Shown: positions 6,312-14,838 of the stretch, piece by piece
Layout of the letters: every line of letters starts with the position of its first letter
How positions within the stretch are numbered: position 1 is the stretch's first letter
Origin: Cerioporus squamosus
Taxonomy: Eukaryota > Basidiomycota > Agaricomycetes > Polyporales > Polyporaceae
Length of the DNA: 14,838 nt
NCBI GenBank assembly: GCA_022592435.1
Contig: JABYQS010000717.1
Location: forward strand, 1-14,838
Reading direction: 5' to 3'
Notes under the pieces: model-generated
Told to the model about the DNA's origin: nothing
Seen by the model: only the letters and a program-made list of their open reading frames with translations
The model's database searches: none
Program-made: the position numbers and the translations under genes

Positions 6312-9300
6312 GTCCGTCGGTCTTGACGGTCTTCATGAGCTCGCTAATGAGGTAATGGGTCAGGTTCTCAGTAGACTCCGCCGGAGCAGTGGTTGTCGCA
6401 GCAGCGGGAAGCGCAGGCTCGTCTACCTGCATCTCGTTACCCTTGTTCTCGCCAGACGGCGTTGTCTGCGAGGGTGGCGTGGACGACGGCTTCAGGCTGA
6501 TAGTCTTGACCGATGAGTAAGGCTGGGAGAGTTGGCACAACTCCTCTGTTATCTTCACGAAGGCCTCGGGATCGCGGAGCGCGGTGGAGTTACACCCAGA
6601 GACGAAGGCGCTGATCTCGACCATGCGGGTACGAGGATGAGAGAAGAAACGCTTGACTTCTTGGCGCATAACATGCTGCAGAGTGGCCTGGTTCTCGACG
6701 ACGTGGCGTACGATGATTGCGATGTAGGACTGGATGCCCGTTCCACTCTGGGTGCCGGAAGAGACCCTCAAGTACTGGAAGAGTAACCCAACACCGTTGC
6801 GCTTGACGAAGGATTCGGCGATCTTCTGATCCCGGGTCAAGAGGACGATGAGCCGCAGCACGGAGATGAGCTCGTCCTTAGGAAGAGTTGGAACAGCAAG
6901 GAGACGCATGCAGAAGTCGAAGAGGGAGTTGCGAGCTTCAGCGTATCGGGGGCCGTGAGCAATAGATTCGGGGACGATGGGCTCATTCTCCTTCGGAAGC
7001 GAGATGCTACGGGGGGAATCGCCAGACACCAGCAGGGACTCGACGATGAGGAGCTGAGCGGACAGCCACTTCGGGATGACAGGCTGTCCGTCTTCTCTAG
7101 GGTTCGACAACAGAAGGGACAAGAGGACGTTCATGAGTTTCTCCGCCTCCTTCTCCGCCATTTGCGAAGCAGGGGAAGACGGCTCACCGAGTACGAGCGC
7201 GAGCAGATGACACCTGACGGAGAGAGGCTGCTCCTGCACGTCGTATGTCGAGGGAGAGAACGTCTGAATGTCGTTGATGAGCGCCTTGACCGCTTGCGTA
7301 CGATAATCACTTGTTGGCCCGACGAAGACGTTCTGGACGTCGAAGACCAGAGAGGGGTGTTCGTCGGCGAGACTGAGAACACGGCGGCCAATGCCCTCCT
7401 TGAGAGGCTCTAGCGCAGCATTCAACTCCTTGGCCCACTCTTCAGCACTCTTTCCAGGAGGTGCGGGAGACTCTTCCGGGGCAGCAGCGAGTACCGGAAC
7501 GCTCTCCGGAGCCGCCGATGCATCTTCGTCGGAGGCAGCTGAAGCAGGGTCGCCTGCAGTTGGCCCCTCAGCTGCACCCTCAACCGGGGCTTGACCTTCA
7601 ACCGGGGCTTCACCCTCAGCCGGTGCGGCGGCTTGACCTTCGGCAGCAGCGGGTTGAGGTTCGGGAGCAGCAGGTTGATCTTCGGCAGCCGGCTCTGGAT
7701 CCGGAGGGAGCGGGTATGGCTGAGCAAGCAAGAGCTCGGTCGCCGCATTGACGTTGTTGCGCGTCCTCAGCAGCGCACGCTCGGCAGCAGAGCGCGGGAA
7801 GCCCATGTCCATCAACTGTCGGATGCGATTCTCGTCCGGTGCGGCCACGGGTATACGAGGCACTCCGAGACCACCGGCACCAAGAATCGAGGCCGAGGCC
7901 TGCACGTCCTTGATCTCCTCATTCTCCGCATTCAGGAGCTCAATGACGATGTCAACCACGAGCTTGCTGACGCCGATTGGTGCTGAAGGCAACCAGGACG
8001 CTTCCCACACGGAGCGAACCAGCAGCAACGCGGCGTGACGCATGCGAACAAGGAAGTTGTGCGGCTCGAAGTACTCTGCGTCGGTGTCCTTCTTGTCGGT
8101 AGTGATGGCGAGAGGAGTTTGATTTGAGTCGAAGAGGGGCCTCGACGACACGAGAGGCTGGATCAGGGACAGAGCAACCTTCAAGCCATTGAACGCGTGC
8201 GTGAGCTCCTGCTTAGTGACCTCTGACCGCTGTCGGCGTTGACTTGAGTAATCATGTCGATGGTGGTGAGGAACTCCCGGCAGAGACCAAAAAGTGCCTC
8301 AAGACCGCCAACACGGTTGAACGCCACGAGCAACATGGTGTGGAGAGTCCTCTGAGATGGTCGCTCTGGTGGGCGTAATATGGTCAGCGACAACGATTAC
8401 AATGGCAATATGAACGTTAAGCTTACCGTCGACAAGGAGAGCCATCGTCGTGTTCAGCATGGACGTGTAGTAGGAGAACAAAGACAACTTGTCGCCTGTA
8501 CCGCGGACGTCAGCGTATGCATCAGTAAGTCAGAGATAGTCCATACTGAAGGTCTTCTGCTCCAGATGCTTGACAATAATGTCAGCCAGAACGGCAGCCG
8601 CCTCCTTGATCTTCGCCTTCTGGCCGGTATCCGAGCTCCGGCGTGTCTGGAACAATCGTACGATGGCTGCGAATGTATGTCAACACAATACGACACTGAG
8701 ACAAGTATGCACCTGCACTTACACTGGAAGAACGGACCCAGCGACGACGGAATCTGCGTCACGAGGTGCTTCAGGCCCTTGGCATTCTTGTCCCGAGGTT
8801 GCTCCTCCTTCTTCGCCGTCGTGGACGTTGCTGGTGCACTCGACGTTGACGCTTCACCGGGCGTGGCACCGTTTGTGGCAGCTCCCGACGGGGTATCCGC
8901 GGTCCGCTCTCCGACAGCAGTGGGCGCCTGTCCGTCTTGAGCAGGGGCAGCAGCACCCGAACCAGAGAGCAGGCTAGAGAAGAGATCGTGTGGATGTGTA
9001 GAGATGTCGATCCCTCGCGCAGACAGTGCGGACTTCAGAGTGATGTTCTCCCACACGCAGGCGCGCTGCAGAGCCCGAGCTCGCCTAAGGCGGAAGGCGT
9101 ACGGCCGATGAGAGACTGCAAGAGGGTTTGAGTTGCACGACCATGCGAGTACCCGGCGGTTGCGTAGATGTCGGAAAGAAGGGAGATGCGAGTGTGAAGT
9201 GTGATGAGCTTGCGGAAGCGATCATTTGCCTTCTCCTCTTCTTCGCCAGCTGTATCGTTATCAGTAGCAGTTCGAGTTAGCAACAAAAACGACTAACCAC

Positions 9301-10075
9301 TGAAGTCGACCAGCGATAGTAATTTGGGTTGCTCCTCCATGGTCTGCCAGAAGTCCTTGTACTCATCGAGGGACTCCTGGACGATCTTGACGAGGAACGT
9401 AAGCGTCTCTCTAGTCGCTGCCTCTGCCATCGTGCGGATAACTTGTACCAGCGAGTCCGAAGCGACGCTGTTCGCGAAGTCGTAAGGAGACACGGCAGCG
9501 AGGTGAGCCTGGCAAGGCGATCCATCCCATCAGCGTCAGCAACGAAGTCTCGGCAATGCGGCACATGTTGGAAGAAGCCATCGAGGAACTGAGAGTAAGA
9601 CCGTGAGCAAACCCTCCAAGACTGTCGAGACTATGTGTGACATTACCTTTCCGAAGACGTCAATATAAGAGATAACCAGATTGTCATGCGACCGGCCGAA
9701 GAGGTCACTCGCGCTGGAGCTGTGTTGCTCCGAGTTTGTTGGCTGAGCGGTGGCTGACGGTTGTTCCGCGGGCGCGGGCTGGTCAACGTCCATAGCCACG
9801 CCAGCATCCGCGCTTGAAGACTCGGCGGGAGCAGAGTTCTGCGGCTGCAGCTTGTAGTAGTGCTTGATGTCGTCAGAAACAGTAAACGCGCTGCCGAGCT
9901 CTTCAATCTTGCCCATCGTCGTCTTGATGGCAGCGAAGACCTTGTCTTTCAGCGCAGGATGATGACGAATGAGCTCCTCGATGGATGTGCCTATAAGAAC
10001 TGCGTTCTCTTTCTCCTGCAGGACGCGCTGGTGGTCCTCGGACGTGAAGATGGAGAATAGGCTCGGGGTAGTGTG
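6262..10075 (-). pseudogene. TOM1/HUWE1-type HECT E3 ubiquitin ligase fragment with UBA domain
   Basis: Tom1 is a giant ubiquitin ligase of over 3000 residues; this is an internal piece of about 1100 codons lacking both the N-terminus and the catalytic HECT domain. It begins near SLFSIFTSEDHQRVLQEKEN and includes AVLIGTSIEELIRHHPALKD, SYIDVFGK, YDFANSVASDSLVQVIRTM, KKDTDAEYFEPHNFL and a UBA domain (DENRIRQLMDMGFPRSAAER, about residues 117-153 of the long 8184-6262 frame). A Pro/Ala/Glu-rich linker follows. It ends after ENLTHYLISELMKTVKT. Five introns are clear: 9646-9589, 9297-9250, 8722-8667, 8546-8496 and 8426-8366, all GT..AG, 48-61 bases. Single-base frameshifts occur near 9485 (LPCL/PYDFANS), 9070 (ELG/RACVWEN) and 8222 (NADSG/EVTKQ). 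Downstream of 8184, 640 codons remain open. The truncation at both ends plus the frameshifts make it a non-functional fragment. Confidence 0.88.
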
Positions 10076-10099
10076 AGTGGCCGATCTGATTGGGCCACA

Positions 10100-10665
10100 G
10101 CGCCCGGGGCGCGCTATCGGCTCGGACTGGACTGTTGGCGATGCGGTGTGGGGTAACGGTGTCGTCGCAAGACGCACGGCTGCGCCCTCTGCGCCCTTAT
10201 TCGTCTCGAGGCGTGCAAGTTGTTCCTGCAGTTTGGGCAGGTCGTAGCGGTGGATCGGACGCGATGGCGAGTCATAGGGCCGCTCGGCTCGTCGCCTCCG
10301 CCTTGAGCTCGTCGATAGGTATCCGGACGGAGGCGATATCGTGGGCGCGTTGCTCGTCAGCTTGGTACGCGGCTTGCAGACGGTTGCGTTGGTCTTCAAC
10401 GTCGGCGATGACTTCGCGTGCAGCGACGAGACGCTTGTTCGGGGCCTCATGCTTCCCGTGGTCGAGGACATGGATCTCGGCTTCGAGTGCGAGCTTGCAA
10501 TGCTGGAAAAGACATATGTGTTAGTATGATTGTTACAACTGGAATAGAGTGAGTGGGCTTACGTTGCGCATGCCTCATCGACCAAGTCGATGGCACAGTT
10601 GGACACCTGTCTTGGCGTGAGGTAGTTGTGGGCGAGGTGCGAGGCGGCAATGAGCAGTGTTCTCG
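10100..10665 (-). pseudogene. HSP104/ClpB fragment (end of AAA+ domain 1 and middle domain)
   Basis: Hsp104 is a hexameric AAA+ protein disaggregase of about 900 residues. Only some 170 codons are present. Exon one (about 10660-10563) reads AASHLAHNYLTPRQVSNCAI then DLVDEACAT, matching the conserved AAxLAHRYLTxRxLPDxAIDLVDEA helix at the end of nucleotide-binding domain 1. A 60-base GT..AG intron (10562-10503) follows. Exon two encodes coiled-coil middle-domain sequence (LALEAEIHVLDHGKHEAPNK, AREVIADVEDQ, IPIDELKAEA, YDLPKLQEQLARLE) and ends near DTVTPHRIA, where the family has DTVTPEQIA. An in-frame TGA at 10274-10272 and a nearby frame change (AAL/LAIASD) break it. Walker and arginine-finger regions are absent. 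It is joined directly to TOM1 sequence within about 40 bases. Confidence 0.85.
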
Positions 10666-10699
10666 ACACGATTTGCGTCTTTCGTCGTATCTGGGAGAA

Positions 10700-12760
10700 G
10701 CATTGGGTGACTATGGCGTCCGGATGGATGATGGCGTGTGGCTTTGTCGTTCACCGCCTAGGAGGGACATGTTTCAGGTTATCAGGTAGGGATATCATGT
10801 TCAAGAAATATACGTACCTGCTCGTGGATAGATGCGAGCGTCGGTGGCGCGTCTACTGCGTATTGGAGAATCGACTTGTGCTCGCGCCAGTCGACGATGT
10901 GCTACAGCGAACACATGAGGTTAACATAACATAGGAAGCGACTGTTACGCACCTGCAGTATGAACTGCATGCGGAAGTTGACGTTTGGGTTCTTTGTGAG
11001 GTCCCTCATGCGCGAGAAGTAGACGTCCACGTGCGCGGGCCGTTCAGGGTATCGAGGATATGGTCGACAGTCGTCAGGAGCTTGAACAAGCTCTCGATTT
11101 CCTCCTCCACCGGGTCGTCGACGTTGGCGAGGACCGTATTCACACATTCGTGCATGTACACTCCGCGAGCGTCTGCAGCTCGCACGGCCGGCGACGAACC
11201 TGATGAGGCCGAGATATTGACGGTTGGTGTTCTGAGCAGCGTAGTACGCGTCGGAGACGATGGTCTCGCACTCATTGTTGCGCTTCACGGCCGCCTTCGC
11301 AGCCTGGTCCTCCGCGGCTTTCGTCCGAGCGGCGGCGACAGCAGCCGCTTTGGGGACGGACCGACGCTCGAAGTCGTCCTGGCAGTGGTTGAGGAGATAC
11401 TTGCAGAAGAGCTGGCGACGCGCGACGGGCTTGGCCTCGTTGTTCGTGATCCGGTCGTCGTGCATGTCCGGGTCCATCTGCTCCATCATCTTCGGACAGA
11501 GACGGGCGTACATGTCGGACGACGCCACGTCGGCCGTCGTCTTGTCAACGCAAGCCGGATGACTTGGACGAGCGTCCGTCGGTCCTTCTGCTTCGCCGAC
11601 TTGTTCGCCCATGCGATGGTCTGTTGGATATGGAGTCGAAGCGTTCCACAGCTAGCTTGGCGAGCAGGGTCGACAACAACGGGCGATTGCTGATCGACGA
11701 CCTAGGGTTTTTCGGCAATACTCGCAGGCCGGGATTAGCGGAGACCTTGAGAGGCGCGACGAATTCGAGGCAGGCGGCGAGAAACGACTGTTGGGCGAGG
11801 GAACTGCAAGGGTCGGACCCGCCGCCGGCGCGGTCCTTCTCTCCAGGCTTGTTGTGTGTGGCTCCGAGCGCGGCCTGTGTTCGAGGGACCAGGACCAGAC
11901 CGACTTGACGACCGACGCATGGGGAAGGGGCGACGGAATAACACGTCCTCCACATGGGAGACAAAGAGGTGGGCCGAGATTGAGCGAAGCGCTCTTCGCT
12001 CGACATTTTCACGGACGACAACTGGCTCATCGTGAACGGGTTGACGGCAGGTTTGTCGGAGCCGGAATGCCGAGGCGGATGGAGGGGTGTGGCGAGGTAG
12101 GAGACATCGCGGTAGAAGACGACCGGCGGCTGTGCGAGTCGCCGCGTGCCGCAGGAAGGTGCGGTCTACAGGATCGAGATCGATGGTGTCGAGAGGCGGG
12201 GGGGGAGGGAGAGTCGGGCTTCTCTTTGCGGACAGTCATGAATTGGAGGAGGAAATCTCGATCGTAGCTAGGATGAAACGGATTAGCACGAGTCAAACAA
12301 GTATATACAGATGACACGTACCGGACGTTGTGCTGCTTAGTGTTGACATGGAGCTCGGGCTTGGGCCTGTTAAAGCCATCAGGGTACCGAGTGTTGTCGA
12401 CATTCTCCGTGAATGGGAGCGTTGGCGAATGGGAAAGGTAGAGATGGGGGGTATCAGACTTCTTCGTCGATGAGGGGTCAGGGTCGATACGGGTCGGGGA
12501 CCGCATCCGTGGCTTTCTGCTTGGCTGCTTGGTCCGCGGCTCGAACGGTCTGCGCAGACTGCTGGCTTCTCGTCGGCAGGAAGTGCGACAGTGGTAGGGA
12601 AGGGCGTCGGCAGAGGGAGCTGCCGCGTGATATGGCGAAGGTGAGTTCCAGATCTTGTACATACAAGCTTTTGCCAGAGATGGCGAGGGAGGAGGGGTGC
12701 TACAAGCCAGGTCGTTAGCAAGTTAAATGAATTTGAGCGGGGCAGCACGTACGGTGTTTT
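10700..12760 (-). pseudogene. eIF4G pseudogene, 5' part (eIF4E-side region and MIF4G domain)
   Basis: Landmarks in order: ENVDNTRYPDGFNRPKPELH and VNTKQ; intron 12321-12268; YDRDFLLQFM and KEKPDS; a (T/S)SEERFA segment near 12005; EFVAPLKVSAN near 11757; LLAKLAVERFDSIS; QTIAWANKSAKQKD; the MIF4G core DMYARLCPKMMEQ, LFCKYLLNHCQDDFER, QYLGLIRFV, EEEIESLFKLLTTVDHILDT and FSRMRDLTKNPNVNFRMQF; intron 10952-10902; then YAVDAPPTLASIHEQ; intron 10817-10758. A further likely intron is 12752-12700 (CTAAC branch site). Reading-frame breaks lie near 12200 (poly-C run), 11625, 11547, 11160 and 11041. With at least five frameshifts it cannot encode eIF4G. The retained introns show it is not a processed copy. 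The extent upstream of 12450 is uncertain. Homology is lost soon after 10757, where HSP104 sequence takes over, and resumes at 6240. Confidence 0.88.
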
Positions 12761-13017
12761 GAGATGGGATCGGTGTTGAGGTATAGCGTTCGTCCCCCGG
12801 GTTTGCATTGCTGGTCCGGGGGTAAACTAGGCAGATCAGAGCGCACGGGACGAGCATCATACAAATTGACTTGTTCCAACGTTCCCGCGCTGCGTCTGCG
12901 TAACTCGTACAGGATGTAAAAGTCGCATGAGTCTGTTGCTACTGATCGAACACGTTTGCCGTGGCTATTGCCTGATCATTTTTACGAGCCTTGTCTCCTT
13001 TTTGTCTGCGGTCGCGT
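12761..13017. other. spacer between copy B and the eIF4G relic
   Basis: I recognise no gene, RNA or repeat here. It should contain the 3' untranslated region of copy B (stop codon 13020-13018) and the lost or unrecognisable N-terminal part of the eIF4G relic. Confidence 0.5.
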
Positions 13018-13571
13018 CTAGTTGCCGGAAGGGATGGGAAGGTAGAAGGAGGCGAGCGCGAGACCCCATCGCCTGCCAAGGGCGAAGGCGAGCCTGTCGG
13101 AGGAGGTGGGAGTAGGTCAGCATGTGGACAGGGAATGGTAAGACAGCGTAAGCGAACCAGTCTTGAACGTGCGAGGGGACGGGACGATCGGCAGGATAAT
13201 CGTTCTGGCAGTTGTGAGATATCGTGAGGCGATACGGTAGCTGCGCGCGACTCACAGGGTTGTAGATGAACAGGCGCGGGTCAATGTCGGCGAGTGTGCC
13301 GGTGGGGCGCAAAGCGATAGGAACGGTAGGAATGTCGGCGAACCCAATGTGAATAAGGGCCTGTAGGGGATCAGTGTACATATCGGGGAAGACGAGACGA
13401 AAGGGACGCACGGTCCGAAGTTCTCCGTACGTGAAGTCCCAGCGACCGGCGACATGAGTCGCGAAGATCGAGCCGAGAATCTACGAGGGCAGGATGTAAG
13501 CAGAGAACGGCGGCGATCGCAACAGAACGTGCCATGGAGTCGCGCCAATCCACGGTGATGCGAGAAGGCAT
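13018..13571 (-). CDS. five-exon gene for a 111-residue protein, copy B (possible HicA-like fold)
   Basis: Spliced model on the minus strand: exons 13571-13533, 13480-13412, 13360-13256, 13204-13158 and 13093-13018, i.e. 39, 69, 105, 47 and 76 bases, identical in length to copy A. Introns are 52, 51, 51 and 64 bases. The first starts with GC, not GT (GCACGT...CTCGTAG); the other three are GT..AG, and the last has a CTGAC branch site. The protein starts MPSRITVDWRDSM and ends SFYLPIPSGN. Best conserved against copy A are SIFAT, RW.F.YGELRT, LI.IGFA.IP, ALRPTG, F.YNPND, SHVQDWLAFAL and SFYLPIP. There are no frameshifts or stops, no signal peptide and no membrane helix. Conservation of frame at about 66% identity implies selection on the protein for some time after duplication. 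The fold assignment (HicA-like, lacking the usual His) is inference, and the role is unknown. It lies 8.2 kb from copy A in the same orientation. Confidence 0.8.
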
Positions 13572-13673
13572 GAAGGAGACAGCGGTTATGATCGGTGATG
13601 AGCGGGATATCGAACGACCGAGAGTCGCGGTCGCAGTCGAGGAGGAAGGCGTTTAACGCTGACGCTCCCAAAA

Positions 13674-13710
13674 AGGCAACACCGACGGGGATACATGGTG
13701 ACTAGGCGCC
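13674..13710 (-). promoter_or_regulatory. upstream motifs of copy B shared with copy A
   Basis: On the minus strand GGCGCC (13710-13705) and CCGTCGGTGTTGCCT (13688-13674) lie 134 and 103 bases before the start codon, exactly as in copy A. The stretch between them has a TATA-like ATGTAT. Beyond GGCGCC the two loci no longer match by eye: copy A adjoins the eIF4G relic, copy B adjoins unrelated DNA. This point may therefore mark the edge of the duplicated unit. Confidence 0.55.
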
Positions 13711-13952
13711 TGTTCGGGCTGATGCGGCAGCGAGCCAGCCAGTGCACCGAGCGATGTGTAGCGGCCGTGTCAGACGTTACTTGGTTTCATCAATCCTGGA
13801 GAGTGGTCGGTGGTTAGTAGCGGGCGTCTGAATATGCGAGCCGATCGGGATGCGGAGCGCTGCAACTGTCCGTACGTGGTGGGCGTTGTGGGACTTGTGA
13901 GACTTCGACGTCGGCGTGCTGCGGGTCGTCAGATGTGGAGGTACAATCAGGC

Positions 13953-14120
13953 TTAGCGGAAGTTGTGCATGAACGTAGATGTGGTGGTCAAGGCCGTGAC
14001 GGGTGACTTGGTCAACGGCACGGTCTGTATCAGACGGCGGACAGACGCGAGCGGAGGCTGCATAGTCGACGGAGAGTAATTGAATAGCGGGCCTGTATCT
14101 ATTAGTGGGTAGGAAGACAT
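13953..14120 (-). CDS. doubtful 55-codon ORF downstream of a promoter-like tract
   Basis: The frame starts MSSYPLIDTGPLFNYSPS, faintly like the N-terminal IDDTSPLIxYSP segment of some fungal surface proteins, and runs to a stop after 55 codons. It lies about 280 bases downstream of a TATA box on the same strand. The rest has no domain. It could be a first exon, a decayed gene start, or chance. Confidence 0.15.
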   Translation of the reverse strand: MSSYPLIDTGPLFNYSPSTMQPPLASVRRLIQTVPLTKSPVTALTTTSTFMHNFR

Positions 14121-14280
14121 GATCGAGAAAGTCTGCCGTGTAGAGGAGGTCAGCAATACGGGTCGCCAGATGAGCGTATGAGCTCACGCTATGTAATGGG
14201 CGCTGGAGACAAGCGACCGAACAGATGACAAGCCGATCGCCAACGACAGGAGAGGTGATCAGGAGTGGAGAAAAATGATA

Positions 14281-14433
14281 ACGGCGGAGGGAGGAGGGGG
14301 AGGAGGGGCCAAAGAGAGCGACAGACGGAGGGCGGGGCGACGGGAGGTCGGCGGGAGGTGGGGAGGGGAGAGGGGAGAATGGGGAAAAAGGGGGTGTCAG
14401 ATTTATACTGACAAGTAGCGCCCAGTTGACTCA
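14281..14433 (-). promoter_or_regulatory. promoter-like tract: AP-1/Gcn4-type site, TATA box, pyrimidine run
   Basis: Reading the minus strand, TGAGTCA (14433-14427, the Gcn4/AP-1 consensus, which reads TGACTCA on the plus strand) is followed by TATAAAT (about 14407-14400). Then comes a pyrimidine-rich stretch of about 110 bases (14393-14281), the usual arrangement of TATA box and CT-rich initiation zone in fungal promoters. The plus strand of the CT run is a G/A tract with many G runs and could form quadruplexes. No convincing gene follows it. Confidence 0.35.
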
Positions 14434-14838
14434 TCGATCATCGATCAAGCAGGGTCGGCAACGATAAGCCGAAAGCAGTAGAAAGGATTGTAGGCGGGGG
14501 CGAGCGCTCGTTACAGGGAAGGCGCGTATCCGCCACATGTGTTCGTTCGAGACAAGGCCCATGGTGTTTTTCCGGATGAGAGAAGCAAGTTAAGGCAGGA
14601 TAAGTTTGTGGAGATTTGTAGCGGCAGAGCCGAATGGGCATGCGACAGAGCGTGTTGTCAACGATGGGGCAGACACACGTGTTCACGTCGGGAATATACA
14701 ACGGTAGATGCAGTGAAGGGCAGTACAGCAGCTTGATACAACATAACAGGGACAGGCTAGGTCGGCAGGAGTTACTCAGTAGGAGTGGAGCAGGGGAAGG
14801 GCGTTGTTGGATGTGGGGGATGATGGGAACGACGTAAT

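Larger units (their letters stand above)
13711..14838. other. intergenic region, mostly unassigned
   Basis: No recognisable protein, rRNA or tRNA. Overlapping minus-strand frames (13777-14187, 14189-14434, 14438-14701) show no known domains. A promoter-like tract is described at 14281-14433 and a doubtful short ORF at 13953-14120. The stretch 14434-14838 shows nothing I can name. Confidence 0.5.

Noticed and set aside
9000..11700. Frameshifts as sequencing error, with eIF4G and TOM1 as live genes
   Set aside because: The copia ORF (2.8 kb), the 3' TOM1 frame (1.9 kb) and both five-exon genes are free of indels. The eIF4G parts are separated by foreign sequence and carry a heavy load of changes, and HSP104 and TOM1 lack their catalytic domains.
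4293..14703. 12-base match ATATACAACGGT at about 4294 and 14692
   Set aside because: Several 12-base repeats are expected by chance in a window of this size, and the flanks do not align.
1..14838. tRNA, rRNA or CRISPR arrays
   Set aside because: No cloverleaf, rRNA-conserved segment or regularly spaced repeat was seen on either strand.

Overview
The window looks like repeat-rich basidiomycete (probably Agaricomycete) nuclear DNA. It has GC-rich coding stretches, spliceosomal introns of about 48 to 80 bases with GT..AG ends and CTAAC/CTGAC branch sites, a Ty1/copia retroelement, and fragments of typical fungal proteins (eIF4G, Hsp104, the HECT ligase Tom1). Every gene or gene relic I can support reads on the minus strand, so the order below is given from high to low coordinates, i.e. 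5' to 3'.

Right end (14838 to 13572): mostly unassigned DNA with a TATA/pyrimidine-rich promoter-like tract and one doubtful short ORF. At 13571-13018 lies a compact five-exon gene for a 111-residue protein (copy B). Then follows a decayed eIF4G gene, 5' part (about 12760-10700, ending after the MIF4G domain). Next come a piece of HSP104 (about 10665-10100, end of the first AAA+ domain plus coiled-coil middle domain) and a long piece of TOM1/HUWE1-type E3 ligase (about 10075-6262, including the UBA domain but no HECT domain). After these the eIF4G homology resumes (about 6240-5560, linker plus MA3 domain). The HSP104-TOM1 chimera therefore sits inside an eIF4G relic. All these relics keep their introns but carry frameshifts, so they are DNA-level copies that have decayed, not processed retrocopies. 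At 5351-4766 is a second five-exon gene (copy A), also 111 residues. Its exons have the same lengths as copy B and its protein is about 66% identical by my hand count.

Left end: a copia element (ORF 3968-1161) with an intact Gag, protease and integrase region. Its coding sequence is cut off at the start of reverse transcriptase. Upstream are a half-tRNA(iMet)-type primer-binding site and a 5' LTR. Downstream is a TGTTG...CAACA segment that could be an LTR of another family and that holds a striking 17-bp inverted repeat. The first 890 bases contain no recognisable gene, only a G-rich repeat tract.

The most interesting point is the contrast. Two small paralogous genes of unknown function stay intact in reading frame, exon lengths, splice positions and upstream motifs, while the 8 kb of housekeeping-gene fragments between them has decayed.
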